From Chromatiales bacterium (GTDB lineage Bacteria; Pseudomonadota; Gammaproteobacteria; Chromatiales; Chromatiaceae), in NCBI GenBank assembly GCA_024639625.1, contig JAHEIA010000164.1, positions 1 through 5,340 on the forward strand: a stretch of DNA of 5,340 nucleotides, given 5' to 3'. How positions within the stretch are numbered: position 1 is the first letter of the stretch; every line of letters begins with the position of its first letter. Positions 1 to 5,340 of this stretch are shown here, in pieces. The notes beneath the pieces were generated by a model. The model was not told the DNA's origin, ran no database searches, and worked only from the letters and a program-made list of their open reading frames with translations. A program made the translations under genes and the position numbers.

Positions 1-1442
1 TCGCCGCCTGGGAATCTCTGACCGTCGGCTCCTATTTCCTGATTCTGCGCGGCAAGCGTTCCGAGCCCCATGCGCTTTCCTACATGCTGTTCTCCCTGGG
101 CGGCGCCTTCCTGATCATGGCGGGTTTCGCGCTGGCAGGCCAGGGCAGCTCCCAGATGGCCCTCGAGGCCTTGGGCCAGGTGCCTGCGACTTTCGCGCCC
201 TGGGTGTTCCTGCTGCTGGCGGTGGGGTTCATGACCAAGACCGCCGCCATGGGCGTGCACATCTGGCTACCCGGCGCCCATGCCGAGGCCGAGACCGACG
301 TCTCTCCGATGGTTTCGGGTATCCTGCTCAAGGCCGGCCTGTTCGGGTTGTTCATGCTGCTCATGAACATGGGGAAACAGCAACTCTACGGCGTGGACCT
401 GACCCACATGCTGCTGTGGGTCGGTGCCTTGTCGGCCTTGATCGGCAACCTGCTGGCGGTCTTTCAGGAGGACGCCAAGCGCCTCCTCGCGTACTCCTCC
501 ATCGGTCAGATGGGCTACGCCCTGTTCGGCCTGGCGATGATGAACCATCTGGGCTGGCTGATGGCACTGATGTTCGTGGTCAACCACTACATCTACAAGT
601 CCATGCTGTTTCTTTCAGTGGGTGGTATCGCCAAGCGCACCGGTACCCGTGACATGTACCGCATGGGTGGCCTGATCGCCCTGATGCCGCTGTCCTTCAT
701 CGCGGTGCTGATCGGCATCATCGCCATGTCGGGGGTGCCGCCCCTGTCTGGTTTCGGTGGGCGATGGATCTTCTATAACGCCATCATGACCGCCGAGTAC
801 CGGCTGCCCATGGTCCTAGTCTTCCTGGCCGGACCCATCGCCTTCCTTTACCTGTTCCGGTTGATTCACACCATTTTTCTGGGCCAGTTGAAGGACGAAC
901 ATCGGCGGGTGAAGGAGTCCCCGTTCTGGCTGGTGCTGCCACAGATGATCTTCGTCGCCTGTTTGCTGATCTTCGCCCTGGTGCCGGGGCTGGCCCTGCG
1001 CCACGTGGATGCCTATATCAGCAACTTCTTCCCGGTCGGGGCCCTAAACTGGGAGGGGCTGACCATCACCAGCGACTTCGGCTACTGGAGCCCGGTCTCC
1101 ATCATGGTGGTGGTGGGGGTCATCTTCGCCACCCTGTTCGCCTGGCTGCTGTTCGTCAACCGCAAGGCACAGAAGGTCAAGCAGTTCAATATCGTGTTCG
1201 CCGCCGAGCGCCCCTTCCGCCCGGAAACCACTCACTTTGCGTGGAACTTTTTCGCACCCTACCGCAAGGCCTTGGGCTTCATGACCCAGCCCCTCGTCAC
1301 CCGTTTCTGGGAGACCCTGGTGGAATTGCTGCACGCTATCGCCGACCGCTTCCGCCGTTTCTACACCGGTAACGGTCAGACCTACGCGGTGCAGCTGGTG
1401 GCCTTCGTGGTGATTGTCTATTTACTCCAGACAGGGATCTGA
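1..1442 (+). CDS. Antiporter-like ion-pumping membrane subunit (NuoM/MrpD/HyfB type), 5'-truncated by window edge
   Basis: The reading frame is open from base 3 to the TGA at 1440-1442, giving 479 visible residues; the true start lies upstream, and the ATG at 84 is internal. It belongs to the Proton_antipo_M family, the ion-translocating subunits of complex I, Mrp antiporters and group 4 hydrogenases. Conserved charged positions are visible: Glu of the TM5 'WE' motif (12-14), the TM7 Lys in MTKTAAMGVHIWLPGAHAE (237-239), the TM8 Lys in SGILLKAG (330-332) and the Lys in HYIYKSMLF (597-599). The TM12 position, usually Lys or Glu, reads Arg in SGFGGRW (762-764). A C-terminal extension of about 150 residues follows, with one late helix, an amphipathic stretch, RRFYTGNGQTYA and a final helix. 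That tail resembles HyfB/HycC-type subunits more than NuoM. Roughly 130-150 N-terminal residues are probably missing. The next gene starts 2 bases later. Confidence 0.93.
   Translation, partial: AAWESLTVGSYFLILRGKRSEPHALSYMLFSLGGAFLIMAGFALAGQGSSQMALEALGQVPATFAPWVFLLLAVGFMTKTAAMGVHIWLPGAHAEAETDVSPMVSGILLKAGLFGLFMLLMNMGKQQLYGVDLTHMLLWVGALSALIGNLLAVFQEDAKRLLAYSSIGQMGYALFGLAMMNHLGWLMALMFVVNHYIYKSMLFLSVGGIAKRTGTRDMYRMGGLIALMPLSFIAVLIGIIAMSGVPPLSGFGGRWIFYNAIMTAEYRLPMVLVFLAGPIAFLYLFRLIHTIFLGQLKDEHRRVKESPFWLVLPQMIFVACLLIFALVPGLALRHVDAYISNFFPVGALNWEGLTITSDFGYWSPVSIMVVVGVIFATLFAWLLFVNRKAQKVKQFNIVFAAERPFRPETTHFAWNFFAPYRKALGFMTQPLVTRFWETLVELLHAIADRFRRFYTGNGQTYAVQLVAFVVIVYLLQTGI
1433..1437 (+). promoter_or_regulatory. 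Shine-Dalgarno site for the GTG-started NuoH-like gene
   Basis: AGGGA lies 7 bases before the GTG at 1445, inside the last codons of the antiporter gene. It supports the GTG as the start over the in-frame ATG at 1478. Starting at 1478 would remove 11 residues, leave a 35-base gap in an otherwise tightly packed operon, and has no comparable purine-rich site at proper spacing. Confidence 0.55.
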
Positions 1443-1444
1443 CC

Positions 1445-2350
1445 GTGGAATTCGAGTGGATAAAAATCCCCTATTCGATGCTAACCCTGTTCATCGTAGC
1501 CAATTACGGTTTTCTGCTGACCGCCGTGATGGCCAAGATCGCGGCCCGGGTGGGGCGCCGGCACGGTATACCTGTGTGGCAGAATTATCTGGACCTGATC
1601 AAGAACTACGGCCTGCGCAGTTCCATCACCCACGGGGTGATGTACTACCTGGGACCGGTGTTCCGTCTCAGCGGCGGCGTCGGGCTGTTGCTGTTCGTGC
1701 CGACTATTTACGGCACGGAGATGTTTTCCAACATGTCCTTCGCCGGAGACCTGATCCTGGCCCTGTATTTCGTCTTCTTCGGCGCCCTGGGCATGGCCTT
1801 GGGTGCTGCTGAGAGCGGACACCCTCACTCGGCTATCGGCGTTTCCCGCGGTCTGTCCCAGGTCACCGCCGCGGAGCTGCCCTTTGCCCTGGCGGTGTTC
1901 GCTGTGGCGCTGCAATACCAGACCCTGTCGATCACCGAGATCGTGGCGGCCCAGCAGGGCGGTGTGCTCCATTGGACGCTGTTCAGCAACCCCTTTGCGG
2001 TGGCGGCGGCCATGCTCTCCTTCCTGGGCTCTATGATGCGCCCGCCCTTCGATGTGGTGTTGGCGCCCCAGGAGATTCCCATCGGGCCGCCCACCGAGTA
2101 CCACTCCTCCTATCTGGCCCTGCTGCAGACCAACAGGGCCATCTTTCCGATCGCTAAGATCGTGGTGTACATGAACCTGTTCTTCGGCGGGGCGGCGAGC
2201 TGGCCGGTGTTCTTCCTCAAGGTCTTTTTGATCTACCTGTTCTCGGTGTTCGTCGGTGTAGCCTTTCCCCGGTTTCGCGTCGAGCAGTCCATCCGTTGGT
2301 TTCTGGTGTCGGCGGTGCCCCTGGGCGTGATCGCCATAGTGCTGGTGTAA
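1445..2350 (+). CDS. NuoH/HyfC/EchB-like membrane anchor subunit
   Basis: This 301-residue, very hydrophobic protein has about eight predicted membrane helices (roughly residues 11-31, 70-90, 104-122, 140-158, 182-197, 232-249, 252-272, 283-301). It belongs to the NADHdh family. In complex I and group 4 hydrogenases this subunit joins the peripheral arm to the ion pumps and lines the quinone-type cavity. Family landmarks are visible: a degenerate 'QPxxDxxK' element in VWQNYLDLIKNYGLRSS (44-60), the loop RPPFDVVLAPQEIPIGPPTEY (199-219), which matches the APFDxxEAExELxxGxxxEY signature, and PRFRVEQSIRWF (275-286), which matches the late PRxRxDQ motif. The length is close to EchB/HyfC (about 300) and slightly under NuoH (about 320). 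The start is GTG, supported by AGGGA. It lies 2 bases after the antiporter gene and 4 bases before the small-subunit gene, so translational coupling is likely. The loop sequence looks closer to hydrogenase-related complexes than to true NuoH. Confidence 0.93.
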   Translation: MEFEWIKIPYSMLTLFIVANYGFLLTAVMAKIAARVGRRHGIPVWQNYLDLIKNYGLRSSITHGVMYYLGPVFRLSGGVGLLLFVPTIYGTEMFSNMSFAGDLILALYFVFFGALGMALGAAESGHPHSAIGVSRGLSQVTAAELPFALAVFAVALQYQTLSITEIVAAQQGGVLHWTLFSNPFAVAAAMLSFLGSMMRPPFDVVLAPQEIPIGPPTEYHSSYLALLQTNRAIFPIAKIVVYMNLFFGGAASWPVFFLKVFLIYLFSVFVGVAFPRFRVEQSIRWFLVSAVPLGVIAIVLV

Positions 2351-2354
2351 GGCC

Positions 2355-2996
2355 ATGAGAGATGAACTGAAAAAGCGCGTCGTCAAGACGCCGGACGGCC
2401 AAGAGCTAGAAATCGAGCCGCTGCGCGACTATTACTGCGAGGCCCCACCCACGGTGATGCCAGCGGCCTACAGCAAAATCGTCGAGGGCTTGTTCAACTG
2501 GGCCCGCGCGGAATCTCTGTGGATTCTCGGTTTCGGCACCGGCTGCGGCGCCATCGAGATGCGGCCCCTGATGACCCCCCGCTTCGATGCCTACCGCTAT
2601 GGCATCCAGTGGCGGCCGACCCCGCGTCAGGCCAATCTGTTCGTGATCTCCGGCTACCTCTCGGTGAAGACGCTGAAGCGGGTTATTCGCTCCTACGAGC
2701 AGATGCAGAACCCGAAGTACGTGGTGGGTCTGGGTTCCTGCACCATTAACGGCGGCATGTATTTCGACTCCTACAACACCATCACCCGGTTGGACGAGTA
2801 CCTGCCGGTGGACGTCTACATCGCCGGTTGCATGCCGCGCCCGGAGGCCCTTCTGTCGGGTTTCGAGGAGCTGAAGCGGATCATCAAGTCCGGCAAGGCG
2901 GAAGGGGCCAACAGATACGCCGAGAACTTCGACTGGTACAAGGCCAACCAGAAACGGGTTATCCAGGATTGGGACATGCCCGACTACAACTGGTAG
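2355..2996 (+). CDS. NuoB-like small subunit with an altered N2 iron-sulfur site
   Basis: This 213-residue soluble protein belongs to the oxidored_q6 family (NuoB, PSST, HycG, EchC). In the family it carries the last [4Fe-4S] cluster (N2) before the large-subunit active site. Family hallmarks are NWARAESLW (48-56), GFGTGCGAIEM (59-69), PRFDAYRYG (75-83), PRQANLFVISG (90-100), the YEQM.NPKYVVGLGSC stretch (114-129) and VDVYIAGCMPRPEAL (152-166). Cluster ligands seen are C64, C129 and C159. The complex I tandem Cys pair (ACCAIEM) reads GCGAIEM here, so one ligand position is Gly65 (2547-2549). The hydrogenase spacing CxxC is also absent. C28 is an extra cysteine near the N-terminus. I see no signal peptide or membrane helix. 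The ATG at 2355 is 4 bases after the previous stop and has only a weak, overly close AAGG, so translation probably relies on coupling. The family call is firm; an intact N2 cluster is not assured. Confidence 0.94.
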   Translation: MRDELKKRVVKTPDGQELEIEPLRDYYCEAPPTVMPAAYSKIVEGLFNWARAESLWILGFGTGCGAIEMRPLMTPRFDAYRYGIQWRPTPRQANLFVISGYLSVKTLKRVIRSYEQMQNPKYVVGLGSCTINGGMYFDSYNTITRLDEYLPVDVYIAGCMPRPEALLSGFEELKRIIKSGKAEGANRYAENFDWYKANQKRVIQDWDMPDYNW

Positions 2997-3011
2997 ATCG
3001 GCCGAGACGAT

Positions 3012-3557
3012 ATGCGGCAAATATCCATGCGCGAGCTGTACGAAATACTGAAACAAATCTTCCCGCTCGGTGAGCTGACCGAGCAACGGTCCAACCTGGC
3101 GTTCATCACAGTGGATAGGGCGCAGTTGCGTCCATTGCTGCTGCATTTGCGAGACCGGGAAGGCTTTACCCATCTGGTGCTGCTCACCGCCGTGGACTGG
3201 ATAGAGGACGGCAGTTTCCAGCTCACCTACCTGCTGTGCGACCGGCTGGGACAGCGTGATCTGGGCCTGCGGGTGATGCTGCCCCGCGATGGTGCCGCCA
3301 TGGAGAGCATCCATGACCTATGGCCCACCGCCGCCACCTACCAGCGGGAGCTGCGGGAGATGTTCGGTATCGCTTTCCCCGAGAGTCCCAGGGTGGAGGA
3401 GGACTTCATCCTGGAGGGTTGGACCGGCACGCCCCCCTACCGGCGCGACTTCGACACCCTGAAGTACTCCAACGAGACCTTTGCGCCGCGCCCGGGCCGC
3501 GAGACCCGCGACCCGGAGGGGTATATGAAAGAGCAACTCTATCCGGACGGGAACTGA
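3012..3557 (+). CDS. NuoC-like (30 kDa-type) peripheral-arm subunit
   Basis: This 181-residue soluble protein belongs to the Complex1_30kDa family (NuoC, and the N-terminal half of HycE/HyfG). It has no cofactor in known members; it packs against the large subunit and stabilises the peripheral arm. Visible features are the HLVLLTAVDW core strand (54-63), the IHDLWPTAATYQRELREMFGI block (100-120), which corresponds to the WPxAxxYEREVYDLFGI signature, and the tail ILEGWTGTPPYRRDF (133-147), matching the DWxGxPLRKDF end. It has the full family length as a separate gene, unlike E. coli NuoCD or HycE, where it is fused to the large subunit. The ATG at 3012 is preceded by a weak GAGA (3004-3007). 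An in-frame ATG at 3027 would remove five residues and has no better site. The largest gap in the operon, 15 bases, precedes it. It ends 1 base before the large-subunit gene. Confidence 0.92.
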   Translation: MRQISMRELYEILKQIFPLGELTEQRSNLAFITVDRAQLRPLLLHLRDREGFTHLVLLTAVDWIEDGSFQLTYLLCDRLGQRDLGLRVMLPRDGAAMESIHDLWPTAATYQRELREMFGIAFPESPRVEEDFILEGWTGTPPYRRDFDTLKYSNETFAPRPGRETRDPEGYMKEQLYPDGN

Positions 3558-3558
3558 T

Positions 3559-4734
3559 ATGGCGTATCGACCAGATCGCAGTCAGTACCCGTCCCGCAAG
3601 GCCGACGGCAGCCTGGACATCGACCTGACCTCGGGCAAGTATCTGAAGTTGTGGCAGGGTCCCCAGCACCCGGGCATTACCGGTAACATGGCGGTGGAAC
3701 TGACCGTATGCGGCGACGAGGTGGTGGAGGGCAAGACCCATGTGGGCTACCTGCACCGCGGTTTCGAAAAGCTGATGGAGCGGCGTACCTTCATTCAGTG
3801 CTTCCCCATCGTGTGCCGCATCTGCGTCCCCGAGCCGGATTTCAACGAGTACTGCTATGCCGTGGCGGTTGAGGAGCTCGCCGGTATTGAAGTGCCGGAA
3901 CGGGCCCATTGGATCCGCACCCTGATCCTGGAGATGGGCCGCATCAACAGCTATCTGATGTACCTGGGCGGTCAGGCCGGGGCCCTGGGCCAGGGGGTGA
4001 TCGGCCAGTGGACCACCTATGTGCGCGACCTGATGCTGGATCGCTTCGAGGAGCTGACCGGGGCGCGCATCTACCATATGTTCATCATGCCCGGCGGGGT
4101 GCGTGACGGTTTGCCCGATGGCTTCCATAAGCGCATGAAAAAGACTCTTCGGGAGATCGAGAAGACCCTCGACGACGTCGAAGACGTGATGTTCAACAAC
4201 GCCGTGTTCAAGAAGCGCACCGTGGGCTTGGGCTATATCGATCCGGCGTTGTTGGACACCTACGGCGTCACAGGTCCAACCGCGCGGGCCGCCGGTGTGG
4301 CCAAGGACGTGCGCAAAGACCAGCCCTACCTGGTCTATCCGGAGCTGGATTTCGAACCTGTGGTGGGGCGGGACTCCGACGTCTACACTCGCGCCGATGT
4401 GCGTCGCCGTGATCTGTTGATGTCCGTCGATCTCATCCGACAGATTCTGGCGAAGATGCCAGACGAAGGACCGGTCATGACGGAGTTGCCCAACGTGCTG
4501 CACTGGAAAATTCCGCGCGGCGAGACCTATGTGCGCGGTGAATGCTCGCGTGGCGAATACGGCTACTATCTGGTCACCGACGGCAGTGGCTACCCGCGCC
4601 GGGTCAACGTGCGCGGCCCCTCCTACACCCACGCCATGGCACTGCTGGAGCGGCTGATCGTCAACTGCAACATTTCTGATGTCGCGGCCCTGATGGTGTC
4701 GCTGCACACCTACCCGCCAGAGATCGAGAGATAA
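3559..4734 (+). CDS. NuoD-like / [NiFe]-hydrogenase-related large subunit without [NiFe] ligands
   Basis: This 391-residue protein belongs to the Complex1_49kDa / NiFeSe_Hases large-subunit superfamily. Landmarks are GPQHPGITGN (34-43), GYLHRGFEKL (63-72), EMGRINSYLM (125-134), PGGVRDGLPDG (178-188), GECSRGEYGYYLVTDG (327-342) and RGPSYTHA (352-359). It stops at EIER, where NuoD proteins end in EVDR, so there is no hydrogenase-type C-terminal peptide to process. The first hydrogenase motif RICGxC reads RICVPE (87-92), keeping only C89. The second, DPCxxCxxR, reads HTYPPEIER (383-391) with no Cys. It therefore should not bind a NiFe centre. Compared with the complex I 49 kDa subunit, as I recall it, the quinone His is kept (H37), the quinone Tyr is Val90 and a conserved Asp is Ala142. 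Extra cysteines at 81, 86 and 99 flank C89. This best fits an Ehr-type subunit; the substrate is unknown. CGGGAA at 3548-3553 is a plausible ribosome site. Confidence 0.94.
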   Translation: MAYRPDRSQYPSRKADGSLDIDLTSGKYLKLWQGPQHPGITGNMAVELTVCGDEVVEGKTHVGYLHRGFEKLMERRTFIQCFPIVCRICVPEPDFNEYCYAVAVEELAGIEVPERAHWIRTLILEMGRINSYLMYLGGQAGALGQGVIGQWTTYVRDLMLDRFEELTGARIYHMFIMPGGVRDGLPDGFHKRMKKTLREIEKTLDDVEDVMFNNAVFKKRTVGLGYIDPALLDTYGVTGPTARAAGVAKDVRKDQPYLVYPELDFEPVVGRDSDVYTRADVRRRDLLMSVDLIRQILAKMPDEGPVMTELPNVLHWKIPRGETYVRGECSRGEYGYYLVTDGSGYPRRVNVRGPSYTHAMALLERLIVNCNISDVAALMVSLHTYPPEIER

Positions 4735-4736
4735 CG

Positions 4737-5340
4737 ATGAGCATACGCGATCTCATCTCGCCCTTTACCGCCTGGAAGAACATCTTCCGCAACCCGGTCA
4801 GCATCGCCGATCCGCTCAACCGAGCCGGTGCCGCGCGCTATCGCGGCTTCCACCAGAACGACGTGGAAAAGTGCATTGGCTGCGGCACTTGCGAGTCCAT
4901 CTGCCAGAACGGCGCCATTGACATGCTACCGGTGGACGGCATCGCCACCAAACCCGGGGATTCGGGTCTGCGCCCCCGCATCGATTACGGTCGTTGCTGC
5001 TGGTGCGCCCTATGCGTGGACGTGTGCATGACCAGCTCGCTGACCATGTCCAACGAGTACAGGTGGGCGGACAGCGACGGCGATGCCTTCCGCTTCACGC
5101 CCGGTATCGACCCCAAACCCTGGGACGATGCAGAGCTGGGCTACCATCGCCCTCACGGCCACCAGCTGCATTCCCCGGAACGAGTGGAAATGCAGGAGCT
5201 GGAGCCCGAGGCCCGCATTGCCTCTTTCGTTGAGATCGTCAAGGGATATGAAGTGGAGCAGGCCAAGGCCGAGGCGGATCGCTGTGTGTCCTGCGGCCTG
5301 TGTGTCGCGACTTGCCCCACCCATATGTCGATACCGGACT
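4737..5340 (+). CDS. NuoI-like ferredoxin subunit with an added GltD/NfnB-type (Fer4_20) cluster, 3'-truncated by window edge
   Basis: The frame is open from the ATG at 4737 to the window end, giving 201 complete codons. Residues 43-100 are a two-cluster ferredoxin domain like NuoI/HycF/EchF: CIGCGTCESIC (46-56) and CCWCALCVDVC (87-97), each CxxCxxCxxxC, would bind two [4Fe-4S] clusters and feed the small subunit. The usual Pro after the fourth Cys is missing in both (Gln57, Met98). After a linker of about 55 residues comes RIASFVEIVKGYEVEQAKAE (160-179), then CVSCGLCVATCP (183-194) and MSIPD at the edge. This 'NFxEVxxGYxxExAxxEAxRCxxC' layout is typical of the N-terminal iron-sulfur domain of GltD, NfnB and dihydropyrimidine dehydrogenase, which precedes an FAD/NAD(P) domain. 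A GlpC/HdrC-like cluster is a less likely alternative. Whether the flavin domain is fused or is a separate gene lies outside the window. The start follows the previous stop by 2 bases, with CGAGAG (4725-4730) upstream. Confidence 0.88.
   Translation, partial: MSIRDLISPFTAWKNIFRNPVSIADPLNRAGAARYRGFHQNDVEKCIGCGTCESICQNGAIDMLPVDGIATKPGDSGLRPRIDYGRCCWCALCVDVCMTSSLTMSNEYRWADSDGDAFRFTPGIDPKPWDDAELGYHRPHGHQLHSPERVEMQELEPEARIASFVEIVKGYEVEQAKAEADRCVSCGLCVATCPTHMSIPD

Larger units (their letters stand above)
1..5340 (+). other. Single operon encoding an Ehr-type (hydrogenase-related) membrane complex
   Basis: Six co-directional genes in the order antiporter, H-like, B-like, C-like, D-like and I-like have gaps of only 2, 4, 15, 1 and 2 bases, which implies one transcript running beyond both edges. 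The set equals the core of group 4 hydrogenases: one or more pumps, an anchor, small and large subunits, a 30 kDa-type subunit and a ferredoxin. No complex I NADH module genes (NuoE/F/G) appear. No promoter or terminator is visible inside the window. Calling it Ehr rests on the missing NiFe ligands together with the hydrogenase-like antiporter and anchor subunits; this assignment is inference from motifs. Confidence 0.75.

Noticed and set aside
84..86. ATG at 84 as the start of the antiporter gene
   Set aside because: The frame is open back to base 3 and the preceding 27 residues contain the conserved TM5 WE motif, so the gene continues to the left of the window.
1478..1480. Alternative ATG start for the NuoH-like gene
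   Set aside because: The GTG at 1445 has a better spaced AGGGA and keeps the tight gene spacing; the ATG would leave a 35-base gap.
2997..3011. Possible regulatory site or small RNA in the largest intergenic gap
   Set aside because: Only 15 bases, no inverted repeat or promoter-like boxes; it is enough for a weak ribosome site only.
3406..4707. Long antisense open frame (433 codons) opposite the large-subunit gene, and similar ones at 1481-2386 and 2406-3314
   Set aside because: They lie exactly opposite well-conserved genes in GC-rich DNA, are rich in His, Gln, Arg and Gly with no recognisable domain, and are best explained by codon bias of the real strand.
3559..4734. A working [NiFe] hydrogenase large subunit
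   Set aside because: Three of four metal-binding cysteines are absent and there is no C-terminal maturation peptide.
4828..5031. Alternative plus-strand open frame overlapping the ferredoxin gene
   Set aside because: It is a shifted frame of the Cys-cluster-containing gene that starts at 4737 and has no family features of its own.
1..5340. Ordinary respiratory complex I (nuo) operon
   Set aside because: Gene order differs from nuoA-N, the antiporter tail and anchor loop are hydrogenase-like, the N2 Cys pair and quinone Tyr are altered, and the ferredoxin has an extra GltD-type cluster.

Overview
The window lies inside one tightly packed plus-strand operon. It encodes a membrane-bound complex of the respiratory complex I / group 4 [NiFe]-hydrogenase superfamily. 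GC-rich sequence, strong GC bias at third codon positions and close-set genes suggest a Pseudomonadota-type bacterium, probably a gammaproteobacterium. That placement is inferred from composition and style only; nothing here fixes the taxon.

Layout from left to right: (1) the C-terminal 479 residues of a proton/ion-pumping antiporter-like subunit (NuoL/M/N, MrpD, HyfB type), cut by the left edge; (2) a NuoH/HyfC/EchB-like membrane anchor; (3) a NuoB-like small subunit; (4) a NuoC-like subunit; (5) a NuoD-like large subunit; (6) a NuoI-like two-cluster ferredoxin that runs into a third Cys cluster of the GltD/NfnB N-terminal (Fer4_20) type, cut by the right edge. Gaps between genes are 2, 4, 15, 1 and 2 bases. 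There is no non-coding stretch, internal promoter, terminator, RNA gene, repeat or mobile element that I can support.

The subunits form a recognisable machine. The ferredoxin arm (gene 6) would pass electrons to the small subunit (gene 3) and large subunit (gene 5), held by gene 4. Genes 2 and 1 would turn the redox energy into ion movement. The catalytic positions match neither a hydrogenase nor a normal complex I. The large subunit lacks three of the four [NiFe] cysteines, and also lacks the complex I quinone Tyr and a conserved Asp. It carries instead a CxxC shifted three residues upstream of the hydrogenase one. The small subunit has Gly at one of the four N2-cluster cysteines. This fits the 'energy-converting hydrogenase-related' (Ehr) complexes, whose substrate is not settled as far as I know. 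The GltD-like cluster at the end suggests a flavin/NAD(P) module encoded downstream, which would tie the complex to pyridine nucleotides.
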